Shown here piece after piece: positions 17,385-26,121 of a stretch of 64,000 bases of DNA. The translations under genes were made by a program, and so were the position numbers. The notes below the pieces were generated by a model. That model searched no databases. It was not told where the DNA came from and was given only the letters and a program-made list of their open reading frames with translations. Position 1 is the first letter of the stretch; each line of letters starts with the position of its first letter. The stretch covers positions 2,728,001 through 2,792,000 of the forward strand of contig NZ_CP052757.1 in assembly GCF_009708005.2 (NCBI RefSeq), written 5' to 3'. Source of the stretch: Cellulosimicrobium protaetiae. GTDB lineage: Bacteria; Actinomycetota; Actinomycetes; Actinomycetales; Cellulomonadaceae.

Positions 17385-17486
17385 CGTTTCACGACGGTTA
17401 GCGCGAGCAACGAAGCGCGTCTCGGTCCGGTCACGGCCGCCGCGCGGGCCCCGGGGAGGTCGTCGTCGCGCGTCGTCCCGGCCGGC

Positions 17487-19082
17487 TCAGCCGAGGACCG
17501 GTGGCGCGTCCGCGCGCACCTCGGGATCGGGGATCCGTCGCATGCGCAGCGCGGCGACCACGCCGAGCAGTCCCGCGACGAGCGGGACGAGGAGCGCGAC
17601 CTGGAGCGCGCGGGCCCGGACGTCGTCGTTGATGCGGAGGATCTCGGCCTGCACCTCGGGCGGCTCGTCGGCGAGGAGCTCGACGAGCTGGGCGTCGCTC
17701 ATGATCTCGGCGTCGTCCTCGAGCACGGCCGCGACCTGCGCCTTGTCGTCCGGGGGCAGGACGGTGCTCGACCCGGCCTGCGCGCTGAAGCCCGTGGCGA
17801 GCGACGCGAGCATCACGGCGCCCGCGACGGCGAGGCCGAGCGAGAGCCCGAACGACCCCGCGGCGGAGCTGACACCGGCTGCCTCGCTCGCTCGTTCCTC
17901 CGGGACGGGGGAGAGCGTGTACGCGTTGAGCTGCGAGACGAGCAGACCGAGCCCCGCGCCCGCGACGACGAGCGGTAGCGCGAGCCACCAGCCCGACGTC
18001 GCGCGCGGCACCACCAGGACGGCTGCCGCGATCCCGAGGACGAGCAGCGCGAACCCGGCGAGCACGCGCGTGGCCGGGCGGCGTCGACCGGGGCGCTTGC
18101 CCGCGACGAGCGCGGCGGCGAACATCGTCAGCGACAACGGCGCGAGCGAGAGGCCCGCCAGGAGGGCGTCGTAGCCGAGCGCCATCTGGAGGAAGATCGG
18201 CAGGGCGATCATGGCGCCGCCGAGCGCGACCTGCTGCAGGAGCTGCTGCGAGACGCCGATGCGGAACGCGGGGGAGCGGAACAGACCGGGGTCCACGAGC
18301 GTCGTCCGACCGGCCCGCTCGCGGCGCACGAGCCAGACGGCGAGGCCGACCAGTCCCGCCGCCCCGACGAGGACGAGCGCGCCGACCGCCTCCCCGCCCT
18401 CCTGCCACACGAGGACGCCGAGCACGATCCCGCCCATCCCCACGACCGACAGGATCGTCCCCACCACGTCCACGGTGCGGTCGCCGGTGTACGGGACGTC
18501 GCGCACGAGCCGCACGCCCAGGAGCACCACGACGATCACCACGGCCTCGAGCCCGAAGGCCACGCGCCACGACAGCGTCGTCGTGATGACGCCGCCGAGC
18601 AGCGGCCCGACGGCCGCCGCGATCGACGCCGCAGCGCCCACGAGCGCGTAGGCGGACTTGCGCGCGGCGCCGTCGAAGTTGCCGTGCACGAGCGACTGCA
18701 TGGCCGGGAGCAGCAGCGCGGCCCCCAGGCCGCCGATGACCGACCAGAAGACCACGACCACGACGAGGTTCTGCGCGAGCATCATCGCGACCGCACCCGC
18801 CCCGTACGCGAGGAGCCCGACGACGTACGCCCGGCGGCGCCCGACGAGGTCGCCCACCTTGCTGCCCACGAGGATGAACGACGCGGACACGAGCGCCTCG
18901 AGCGCGATCGCGGTCTGCACCCCGCTCACGGTCGTGCCCAGGTCGCGCACGACGGCCGAGATCGACACGTTCATGAACGACGTGTCGACGACGAGGACGA
19001 ACATCGCGGCCGCGAGGAGCAGCGCGAGACGCCGGGCGGCCGCGGTCGGCCGACCGGCGGTGTTCTCGGTGCTCTGCTCCAC
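17487..19082 (-). CDS. MFS transporter, DHA2-type (14 TM) drug exporter-like
   Basis: 531-residue polytopic membrane protein of the major facilitator superfamily. The first helix carries VLVVDTSFMNVSISAVVRDL, then GSKVGDLVGRRRAY (MFS motif A) and GPLLGGVITTTLSWR (motif C of antiporters), as in EmrB/QacA-like proton-coupled exporters. A hydrophilic segment of about 60 residues near the C-terminus (DDKAQVAAVLEDDAEIMSD) precedes the last helix. The start is uncertain: GTG 19082 (VEQSTENT) gives a normal N-terminus, but the frame is open to 19136. Substrate unknown. No regulator is directly adjacent. Confidence 0.85.
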   Translation of the reverse strand: MEQSTENTAGRPTAAARRLALLLAAAMFVLVVDTSFMNVSISAVVRDLGTTVSGVQTAIALEALVSASFILVGSKVGDLVGRRRAYVVGLLAYGAGAVAMMLAQNLVVVVVFWSVIGGLGAALLLPAMQSLVHGNFDGAARKSAYALVGAAASIAAAVGPLLGGVITTTLSWRVAFGLEAVVIVVVLLGVRLVRDVPYTGDRTVDVVGTILSVVGMGGIVLGVLVWQEGGEAVGALVLVGAAGLVGLAVWLVRRERAGRTTLVDPGLFRSPAFRIGVSQQLLQQVALGGAMIALPIFLQMALGYDALLAGLSLAPLSLTMFAAALVAGKRPGRRRPATRVLAGFALLVLGIAAAVLVVPRATSGWWLALPLVVAGAGLGLLVSQLNAYTLSPVPEERASEAAGVSSAAGSFGLSLGLAVAGAVMLASLATGFSAQAGSSTVLPPDDKAQVAAVLEDDAEIMSDAQLVELLADEPPEVQAEILRINDDVRARALQVALLVPLVAGLLGVVAALRMRRIPDPEVRADAPPVLG

Positions 19083-19195
19083 GTCGACCCCCGTCCGCCG
19101 TCCATGCTCACGGGCCGCGCGGCACCCGCGCCTCACCCGTCGAGGGTGCTCCCGCTGCCCGGGCGCCGCGACGCGCGCGGTGCCACCATCGGCCT

Positions 19196-20032
19196 ATGGC
19201 TGCTGACGGGTGGCGTTCTCGCCACGTCGACGTGGACGGGCACGACGTCTTCGTGCGGATCGGGCCGGACGTGCCGGGCGCCGTCCCGATCGTCCACGTG
19301 CACGGCTTCGCCGTCTCCGGCACGTACCTCCTCCCGACCGCGGAACGCCTCGCGCACCGCGCGACCGCCGTCGTGCCGGACCTGCCCGGCTACGGGCGCA
19401 GCGAGCGGTGGGGGCACACCCTCGGGATCCCCTCGCTCGCCTGGGCGCTGCTCTCGCTGCTCGACGCGCTCGAGCTCGACCGGGTGATCCTCGTCGGCAA
19501 CTCGATGGGCGGCCCGATCGGCCTCGAGGTCGCGCACGCCGCACCCGAGCGCGTCGCGGGCATCGTGCTCGCGTCCCCGGCCGGAGGCGTGCACAACCAG
19601 CCGTTCGCGCGCGCGCTCACCCAGCTCGCGCGCGACGCCGGCCGGGAGAGCCCGCGCATGGCGCGCATCGCCGTGCCCGACTACGCCCGCTTCGGTGCCG
19701 TCAACGCGCTGCACCTGTTCGCCGAGCTCGTCCGGTTCCCGTCGCTCGAGCGCATCGTCCGCGTGCCCGTCCCGACGCTCGGGGTCGTCGGCACACGGGA
19801 CCCGCTCATGCCACCGCCCCGGCGCGTGCGTGAGGTCGGCACGCTCGCGCCCCCGCACGTGACGATCGTCGCGATCGACGGCGCCGCCCACGCCATGAAC
19901 TTCAGCCACCCCGGCGAGCTGGCCCACGTCATCGAGTGCTGGCTCGACGGGCGCGAGATCACCGACGACCCCGACCAGCCGGGCGTCTCCCGCGTGCTCC
20001 AGATCGCCCAGGGCTCCGGCCCGGTCGTCTGA
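19196..20032 (+). CDS. Alpha/beta-fold hydrolase
   Basis: 278 residues with the full alpha/beta hydrolase layout: oxyanion-hole HVHGFAVSG near residue 35, nucleophile elbow GNSMGG near residue 103, acidic residue in GTRDPLM and catalytic His in DGAAHAMNFSHP near residue 240. It is probably cytoplasmic. ATG at 19196 has no clear Shine-Dalgarno, and a CACCAT element upstream hints at leaderless expression. Substrate unknown. It is divergent from the MFS exporter. Confidence 0.85.
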   Translation: MAADGWRSRHVDVDGHDVFVRIGPDVPGAVPIVHVHGFAVSGTYLLPTAERLAHRATAVVPDLPGYGRSERWGHTLGIPSLAWALLSLLDALELDRVILVGNSMGGPIGLEVAHAAPERVAGIVLASPAGGVHNQPFARALTQLARDAGRESPRMARIAVPDYARFGAVNALHLFAELVRFPSLERIVRVPVPTLGVVGTRDPLMPPPRRVREVGTLAPPHVTIVAIDGAAHAMNFSHPGELAHVIECWLDGREITDDPDQPGVSRVLQIAQGSGPVV

Positions 20033-20070
20033 CAGTCACGTCTGTTGGCGCCCCGGGCTAGCCTGCGGAC

Positions 20071-21162
20071 GTGGCGATCACGTGGGCGCAGGCCCTCGCT
20101 TGGCGCGCGCGGCGGCACCTGCTCGACCCGGTCGGCGACGAACCGGCCGAGGGGGTCGTCGGGCGGCTGGGCGCCGTCCCGGCGGCCTCCGACGACGTGG
20201 CCGAGCTCGCGGTCCGCGTCCGGCAGCGCGCGTCCGAGGCGGGCGAGGTCGGGCGGGCGCTCGCGGACGGGAGCCTCGTGCGCACCTACGCGTTCCGCGG
20301 GGCGACGCACCTCGTCACGCCCGAGGACGGCGGCGCGTACCTGGCGCTGCGCTGGGCGGGCCGCATGTGGGAGCGCGCGAGCTGGCGGGAGTACTACCGG
20401 CTCGAGCCCGAGGACTGGCCCGGCCTGCGCGCCGTCGTGCGCGACGCCCTGGCGGACGGCCCGCTCACGCGGTCCGCGCTGGGCGACGCCGTTGCGGCGC
20501 ACGCGCGGTTCGCCCACCTGCGACCGTCGTTCGGCGACGGGACGGACACGCTGCTCAAGCCGCTCACGTGGTTCGGCGACATGAGCTTCGCGCCCGCGCG
20601 CGACGGGCGCACGACGTTCCAGCGCCTCGACACCAACCCGCGCTGGGTCGACTGGCCCGACCTCGACGCCGCGGGCCGGCACGCGATCCTCGCGTACCTT
20701 GGCACGTACGGACCCGCGACGCCCGAGCACGTGCACTACTGGCTCGGGCAGGGACTAGGCGCCGGCCGTGCCCGCCTGAACCGGTGGCTGGCGGAGCTGC
20801 GCGACGACGCGCTCGTCGAGGTCGACGTCGAGGGCGACCGCGCCCTCGTGCTTCGCGAGCACGTCGACGAGCTCGCGGGCACGCGCGCGTCGGAGGCGGT
20901 GCTGTTCCTTCCCGCGCTCGACCAGTGGGTGCTCGGCCCCGGCACCGCGGACCCGAACGTCGTGCCACCGGCGCACCGCGGCGTGGTGAGCCGCGGGGCG
21001 GCCGTCGTCACCGTTGGCGGGGTCGTCGCGGGGACGTGGGCGCTCGCGGGCGAGGAGGTGCGCGTCACGTGGTTCGACGGCGTTCGCGCGCCCGACGACG
21101 CCCTCGCCGGGGCGGTCGCACGGCTGGGTAGTGTGCTCGGGCGGGACCTGCGCGCCGCGTGA
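20071..21162 (+). CDS. Winged-helix DNA-binding protein of the AlkZ/YcaQ-like (HTH_42) family, altered active-site motif
   Basis: 363-residue protein of the HTH_42 family, which includes DNA glycosylases that unhook interstrand crosslinks. The family patterns RARRHLLDP, VRTYAFRGATHLV and GPATPEHVHYWLG are present. At the place where active members have a Gln-x-Gln (usually GVQAQ), this protein reads GAVPAASDD, so catalysis by that mechanism is doubtful. GTG at 20071 lies six bases after TAGCCT (20059-20064), a leaderless layout. Its stop lies 33 bases before the Imm5-like gene. Confidence 0.8.
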   Translation: MAITWAQALAWRARRHLLDPVGDEPAEGVVGRLGAVPAASDDVAELAVRVRQRASEAGEVGRALADGSLVRTYAFRGATHLVTPEDGGAYLALRWAGRMWERASWREYYRLEPEDWPGLRAVVRDALADGPLTRSALGDAVAAHARFAHLRPSFGDGTDTLLKPLTWFGDMSFAPARDGRTTFQRLDTNPRWVDWPDLDAAGRHAILAYLGTYGPATPEHVHYWLGQGLGAGRARLNRWLAELRDDALVEVDVEGDRALVLREHVDELAGTRASEAVLFLPALDQWVLGPGTADPNVVPPAHRGVVSRGAAVVTVGGVVAGTWALAGEEVRVTWFDGVRAPDDALAGAVARLGSVLGRDLRAA

Positions 21163-21194
21163 CGGAGCGTGCAGGGCGGCGGAGGGAGTGGCAG

Positions 21195-21737
21195 GTGGCG
21201 ACGACTGGCGGGATCGAGCTGAGCACGGACGACCTGCGGGAGGTCACCGGGTACGCGGCCCGGTGCGCGGAGCAGGTGCTGGAGATCGTCGAGGCGGTGC
21301 GGCCGGACGACGTCCGTCCCCGCGAGGCGGTCGACGCGGCGTGGGCCTTCGCCCGTGGCGGCCCGCGGGGCAAGGCTTTGCGGGACACCGCGTGGGCGGC
21401 GCTCCGGGCCGCCAAGGAGGCGGAGCAGCCGGACGCCGCCGAGGCCGCGCGAGCCGCGATGGCGGCGGCGGGTGCCGCGTACCTGCACCCGATCGCCGAC
21501 GCCCACCAGGTGAAGCACATCCTCGGTTCGGCAGCCCACGCGGCGCACGCCGCGCAGCTCGCCGCGGGCGGGGACGAGTCTGCTGCCGTCGCCCGACTCG
21601 TCGCGGCGCGGTCGTTCACGACGTCCGCGCTCGTGGACGTGCTGCGCCGCTACCCGCCGGCGCCCGGCGGCGGTGGCCGGGTGGGCGAGCTGGTCCGCCT
21701 GCTGGACGCGTCACTCCGGGACGGCGAGCGCCGATGA
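21195..21737 (+). CDS. Imm5-like putative immunity protein
   Basis: 180-residue Ala-rich helical protein. The pattern AARCAEQVLEIVEAVRPDD-VRPREAVDAAWAFARGG, followed by AARAAMAAAGAAYLHPIADA, matches the Imm5 immunity family of polymorphic toxin systems. GTG at 21195 has GGAGGGAG seven bases upstream; a GTG at 21159 overlapping the previous stop is possible but lacks this. No toxin gene is nearby, so it is either an orphan immunity gene or a domesticated relative. Expression is likely coupled to the AlkZ-like gene. Confidence 0.7.
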   Translation: MATTGGIELSTDDLREVTGYAARCAEQVLEIVEAVRPDDVRPREAVDAAWAFARGGPRGKALRDTAWAALRAAKEAEQPDAAEAARAAMAAAGAAYLHPIADAHQVKHILGSAAHAAHAAQLAAGGDESAAVARLVAARSFTTSALVDVLRRYPPAPGGGGRVGELVRLLDASLRDGERR

Positions 21738-21819
21738 GTTCCTCCCACGCGGCGGGTCGTTGCGGATGACCCTCGTCGGGCGGCGTGCGCCGGTCGGCAC
21801 CGACAACGCGGAGGACACC

Positions 21820-22602
21820 ATGACGACCACGCCCAGCAGCCCGGCCGCCTCCCTGCCCGGACGACCGCCCGTCGTCGACCTCGCGACCTGGCAGGCCGCC
21901 CGGGACGAGCTCCTCGTGCGAGAGAAGGCGCACACCCACGAGGGCGACGCCATCGCGGCGGCGCGCCGCCGGCTGCCCATGGTGGAGATCGACGGGTCGG
22001 TCGAGGTCGTCGGCCCGGACGGCCCGGTGCCGTTCCTCGACCTGTTCGAGGGCCGGGACGAGCTCGTGGTCTACCAGCACATGTGGCACGACGGCGCGCC
22101 GCACCAGGGGCAGTGCGAGGGCTGCACCTGGACGGCGTGGCACCTGCGGGACGCCGTCTACCTCAACGCGCGCGGCGTCTCCTTCGCGATCCTCACGATC
22201 GGCCGGTGGGAGGAGGTCGAGCCCTACGTCGAGTTCATGAGCTACACCCAGCCCTGGTACTCGGTCCACGGGCTGGAGGAGCCGGTCGGGGGAGAGATGG
22301 GCTACGTGAGCTGCTTCCTGCGCGACGGCGACCGCGTCTTCCTCACGTACCGGTCGACGGGACGCGGCAACGAGCCGACGAGCCCCCACTTCGCCCTGCT
22401 CGACATGACGCCCTACGGACGCGGCGAGGCGTGGGAGGACAACCCCGATGGCTGGCCCGAGGGTCGGGACGTCTGCTGGTACTGGCGCTCCGACGCCGAC
22501 GGCGTCGCCTCCTGGGGCGAGACCACGCGCCCGGTGCCGCAGTGGACGCGTCCGGGCGCGACCCCGGTGGAGAGTCTCGGCCGGACGGGGCACCACCACT
22601 GA
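21820..22602 (+). CDS. DUF899 family thioredoxin-like protein
   Basis: 260 residues matching DUF899: ARDELLVREKAHTHEGDAIA near the N-terminus, FLDLFEGRDELVVYQHMW, a Cys pair in QGQCEGCTWTAWH, and the C-terminal WYWRSDADGVASWGE. The fold is thioredoxin/peroxiredoxin-like; the activity is not established. ATG at 21820 has GGAGGA a few bases upstream. The gene is convergent with the Fic gene, only 19 bases away. Confidence 0.85.
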   Translation: MTTTPSSPAASLPGRPPVVDLATWQAARDELLVREKAHTHEGDAIAAARRRLPMVEIDGSVEVVGPDGPVPFLDLFEGRDELVVYQHMWHDGAPHQGQCEGCTWTAWHLRDAVYLNARGVSFAILTIGRWEEVEPYVEFMSYTQPWYSVHGLEEPVGGEMGYVSCFLRDGDRVFLTYRSTGRGNEPTSPHFALLDMTPYGRGEAWEDNPDGWPEGRDVCWYWRSDADGVASWGETTRPVPQWTRPGATPVESLGRTGHHH

Positions 22603-22621
22603 GGCGGGCCTTGGGGCGCGC

Positions 22622-23832
22622 TCAGCGACGGCGGATCCCCTGCGCGAAGACGTCGAGGACGGCGAGGATCCCGTCGTGCTGCCACACGCGGTTCCGTCGG
22701 AGGCCGCTGCGCTCTCGGAGGACGCCCGCGTCGGTGAGCTGGCTCAGCGCGCGCTGCGCGGTCACGTCCTGGAAGCCCAGGTGGTCGCGGAGGAAGGTGG
22801 CGTTGACCACCGGGTGGGCGACGAGGTGCGGGACGACCTTCCAGGCGGAAGCCTGCGGGCGCAGACCGGAGAGACGGTCCCTTGCGTCGGTGACCTGTGC
22901 CGCGAGGTCGTCGACGAGCCGCGCGCCGGCGGTCGCGGCGAACCTGCTCGCACGCGTGAGCTGCTCCACGATCGGCCAGGCGTTCCCGGCGCGGTAGGCG
23001 GTCAGGGCGTCGAAGTAGGCCTCGGTGTCCACGAGCAGACCGGCGGAGACCGGAGCGATCGTGTTCCGGGTCAGTCCCTTCGAGCGGAGCATGGCGTGCA
23101 CGAGGGCCCGCCCGGTGCGTCCGTTGCCGTCCGTGAACGGGTGGATCGTCTCGAGCTGGGCGTGCGCGACGGCTGCCTGGACCAGGACGGGGAGGTCTTC
23201 CCGGCGGATGAAGGCGACGAGGTCGGCCATGGCTGCGGGCACCAGCGCGGGCTGTGGCCCGACGTGCGTCGCTCCCCGCGGGCTGATGCTCGACGATCCG
23301 ACCCAGACGAGGGTGCTCCGGTATCGGCCCGCGTGGAGCTCCCACCCGGGCTGCCCTTCGAGAAGCTCGCGGTGCATCGTGAGGATCGAGTCCTCGTCGA
23401 GCCTGTCGGCGAGGTCCAGCGCCGCCTGCACGGCGCGCACGTTCGCGACGACGGTGCGTGCGTTGGCGCTCGTCGTCTGGTCGATCTCGGCGAGCGCGAG
23501 CTGCTTGGCACCGACGGTCAGGTTCTCGATCTGCGACGAGGAGGCCGACTCGGTGCGCAGCAGGATCGATGCCATCGGTCCGAGCGCGGGGTTCTCCGGG
23601 CCGAGCGTCGCGCTCGCGTACGAGTCGAAGCGTGCGAGGGCGGCCGCTGCCTCCTCGGCGTCGGCGGACTGCTGCGGAGAGAGTGCGGGAGCGTAGTCCG
23701 CGATGGGGGCGGGGACGCTCGACTCGTACGGACCCGAGCCGGTGGCGACCTGGGCACGGAGTCGTTCTCGGCCACCCAGTAGTGGGTCTCGCGGGCGACG
23801 GGTGCGATGTCGAGTGCGTCACGTGCCTCCAC
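22622..23832 (-). pseudogene. Fic family protein gene with an apparent frameshift near its 5' end
   Basis: The body (frame beginning upstream of 23575) encodes a Fic enzyme: SSQIEN near the start fits the (S/T)xxxE(G/N) inhibitory motif, and HPFTDGNGRTGR is an intact AMP-transfer motif. A winged-helix C-terminus follows. The expected N-terminal part lies in two frames. GTG 23832 opens MEARDALDIAPVARETHYWV in one frame, while GSGPYESSVPAPIADYAPAL continues in another. The switch falls at about 23755-23765, and the second frame has no ATG or GTG before 23575. A one-base loss would explain it; a sequencing error is possible. The GTG lies seven bases after a TAAGGT -10 inside an inverted repeat, so the gene may once have been autoregulated. 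Confidence 0.75.
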
Positions 23833-23841
23833 GCGGTCTAC

Positions 23842-23874
23842 CTTACTTACAGTTTCGGCGAAAATGTAAGTAAG
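23842..23874. promoter_or_regulatory. 10-bp inverted repeat over the Fic-gene promoter
   Basis: CTTACTTACA (23842-23851) and TGTAAGTAAG (23865-23874) are perfect inverted copies 13 bases apart. The left arm overlaps the minus-strand -10 TAAGGT (23845-23840) that precedes the leaderless GTG of the Fic gene. This is the geometry of a repressor operator. Confidence 0.6.
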
Positions 23875-23965
23875 GATGGTGCTGAAGCGTCGCTTGAGGG
23901 TTGCCGCGCGGATGTGGCGAGCGCCACGGGCGTGCGGTGCGACTCCGGTCGATGTTGCGCACCAG

Positions 23966-23986
23966 ATAGATGCATCATGTATCTAT
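23966..23986. promoter_or_regulatory. GntR-type operator overlapping the regulator start
   Basis: A 21-base dyad with arms ATAGAT (23966-23971) and ATCTAT (23981-23986), pairing at nine of ten positions, runs into the start codon of the GntR gene. AT-rich dyads of this kind are typical autoregulatory sites of GntR proteins. Confidence 0.6.
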
Positions 23987-24629
23987 GCCTCGAACGACCA
24001 GCGGTTCTGCCACGGAGCAGGCCTACCGGCACGTGAAGTCCCTCGTCCTGGACGGCAGCCTGCCCGGCGGGTCCATGACGAGCGAGGGCGAGATCGCCGA
24101 GCGGCTCGGCATGAGCCGTACGCCTGTGCGCGAGGCGTTCCTGCGGCTGGAGACCGAGGGGCTGTTGCGCCTGTACCCGAAGCGGGGCGCGCTCGTCGTG
24201 CCCGTCGCGCCGGGGGAGGCGGACGACGTGCTCGACGCGCGCCTGCTCGTCGAGACCCACGCGGCGCAGAGCGTGGTCCGACTGCCCGACACGGAGCTCG
24301 CCACCCTCGTCGCGCTCCTGCGTGACCTCGTCACCGCCCAGGAGGCGGCGGTCGCGGACGGCGACGTCGCGGAGTACGCGACGCTCGACGCGCGCTTCCA
24401 CCAGGAGATCGTCGCGGCGGGCGGCAACGCGCTCCTCACGACGTTCTCCGTGGGCCTGCGCGAACGACAGCAGCGCATGATCGCGCACAGCGTCCGGTGG
24501 GACCCGGGCCGTGCGAAGACGTTCGTCGCCGGGCACCGCGCCCTCGTCGACGCGCTCGAGGTGCGCGACACCCGCACCTACAAGCGCCGCATCCAGCGCC
24601 ACCTTGAGGACGCGAGGGCGGGCCTGTGA
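23985..24629 (+). CDS. GntR family transcriptional regulator (FadR subfamily)
   Basis: 214 residues. An N-terminal GntR winged helix (EGEIAERLGMSRTPVREAFL, EGLLRLYPKRGALVVPV) is followed by an all-helical FCD ligand-binding domain (about 80-210) with the metal-site residues in DARFHQEIV and AGHRALVDAL. ATG at 23985 is chosen over 23970 because it sits right after the operator dyad and starts MPRTTSGS. Its stop overlaps the next gene by four bases (GTGA), so it probably controls that transporter. Effector unknown. Confidence 0.9.
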   Translation: MPRTTSGSATEQAYRHVKSLVLDGSLPGGSMTSEGEIAERLGMSRTPVREAFLRLETEGLLRLYPKRGALVVPVAPGEADDVLDARLLVETHAAQSVVRLPDTELATLVALLRDLVTAQEAAVADGDVAEYATLDARFHQEIVAAGGNALLTTFSVGLRERQQRMIAHSVRWDPGRAKTFVAGHRALVDALEVRDTRTYKRRIQRHLEDARAGL

Positions 24630-26038
24630 GCGCGGCGACGCCCGTGTCCACCTCGGCGTCGACGTCCGCGTCGTCCTCTGCGTCGTCCTCGGTGGCGACC
24701 GAGGGCGAGACGGCCGCGTCCGTGCACGGAGCGGGGGCCGCCGTCGGGCCACGTGCCTGGGTGGCCGTCGCGGCGGTCATGTTCGCCGTCGCGTGGGGCG
24801 GCAACGAGTTCACGCCGCTGCTCGTCATGTATCGGGAGGTTGGACACTTCTCGGCCGTGACGGTCGACGCGCTGCTCGCCGCGTACGTGCTCGGCATCGT
24901 CCCGGCGCTGCTGCTCGGCGGACCGCTGTCCGACCGTTACGGGCGCCGGCCGTTGTTGCTGCCTGCCGCGCCGATCGCCCTCGTCGGGTCGCTCGTGCTC
25001 GCGGCGGGGGAGTCGTCCGCGGCGCTGCTCGCGACGGGCCGCGTGCTCTGCGGCGTCGCGCTCGGGCTCGTGATGGCGGTCGGCACCACCTGGGTCAAGG
25101 AGCTCACCGACGCCGCGGCGGTCGCGTCCGGGGTGCCTGACGGCGGATCCGGCGCTCGCCGCGCGGGCCTCGCCCTCACGCTGGGGTTCCTCGTCGGGGC
25201 GGGCGTCGCGGCGGTGCTCGCGCAGTGGGCGCCCTGGCCCACGCACACGGCGTACGTGCTGCACGCGGCGCTCGCGGCCGTCGCGGGCGTGTGGGTGCTC
25301 GGGGTGCCGGAGACGCGTGTCGTCTCGGCCGGTGGCGAGCGCGGGCGCCTGCGGGACGACCTGCGCGTGCCGGCCGTCGCGCACCGGAGGTTCCTGCGCG
25401 TCGTGGTGCCGGTCGCGCCGTGGGTGTTCGGGTGCGCCGGCAGTGCGTACGCGGTGCTGCCGGGGCTGCTGTCGACGAGCGCGGGGAGCGCGCCGATCGC
25501 GTTCTCCGGGCTCATGACCGTGCTGGGGCTCGGCTGCGGCGTCGGGATCCAGGTGCTCGGGCGCCTCATCGACACCCGGCACAGCGCGCGGGCATCCGTC
25601 GTGGCGATGTCGATCGTCGTGGTCGGGATGGGGCTCGGTGCGCTCGCGTCCGCGCGGCTCGACCTCCCGACGGCGCTCGTCGCCGCTGCGGTGCTCGGGG
25701 CCGGGTACGGGCTCGCGCTCGTCGCCGGGCTGAGCGAGGTCCAGCGCATCGCGACGCCCGACGACCTCGCCGGGCTCACGGCCGTGTACTACTCGCTGAC
25801 GTACGTCGGGTTCTGCGTGCCGGTCGTGCTCGCGGCGCTGTCGGTGCGGTGGACGTACACCCAGATGTTCCTCGGCGGGCTGGTCATCGCCGCCGTGTGC
25901 CTCGCGATCGTCGCGAGCGCATGGCGCGCCCATCTGCCGACGGGGGAGCAGGGCGCCGGCACCGGTGTGCCCGGCGAGACCGACCGCACAGCCCCGACCG
26001 GGGCAAACGGTGCGCTGGAGACGTCGCGGATGGGGTAG
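24626..26038 (+). CDS. MFS transporter co-transcribed with GntR regulator
   Basis: 470-residue polytopic protein of about 12 helices after a Ser/Thr/Ala-rich N-terminal tail (about 1-45). The motif A region GGPLSDRYGRRPLLLPA is clear, and WGGNEFTPLLVMYRE in helix 1 resembles transporters of small organic substrates. GTG 24626 overlaps the GntR stop (GTGA), implying translational coupling. Substrate unknown; the FCD-type regulator suggests an organic acid or related metabolite. Confidence 0.85.
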   Translation: MSAATPVSTSASTSASSSASSSVATEGETAASVHGAGAAVGPRAWVAVAAVMFAVAWGGNEFTPLLVMYREVGHFSAVTVDALLAAYVLGIVPALLLGGPLSDRYGRRPLLLPAAPIALVGSLVLAAGESSAALLATGRVLCGVALGLVMAVGTTWVKELTDAAAVASGVPDGGSGARRAGLALTLGFLVGAGVAAVLAQWAPWPTHTAYVLHAALAAVAGVWVLGVPETRVVSAGGERGRLRDDLRVPAVAHRRFLRVVVPVAPWVFGCAGSAYAVLPGLLSTSAGSAPIAFSGLMTVLGLGCGVGIQVLGRLIDTRHSARASVVAMSIVVVGMGLGALASARLDLPTALVAAAVLGAGYGLALVAGLSEVQRIATPDDLAGLTAVYYSLTYVGFCVPVVLAALSVRWTYTQMFLGGLVIAAVCLAIVASAWRAHLPTGEQGAGTGVPGETDRTAPTGANGALETSRMG

Positions 26039-26068
26039 AGTATCCGAGGCTTCACGGGGTCCGATCCG

Positions 26069-26103
26069 CACTCCATATGGACTTCTAAGCTCCACATGGA
26101 GTG
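26069..26103. repeat. Nested palindromes upstream of tRNA-Pro
   Basis: TCCATATGGA (26072-26081) is a perfect palindrome and CTCCA-CA-TGGAG (26090-26101) is an inverted repeat. The outer halves CACTCCAT (26069-26076) and ATGGAGTG (26096-26103) also pair. They lie between the MFS stop and the tRNA. A terminator for the MFS operon or a processing structure is possible. Confidence 0.45.
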
Positions 26104-26121
26104 GACCCAGTGTTCCAGCCA

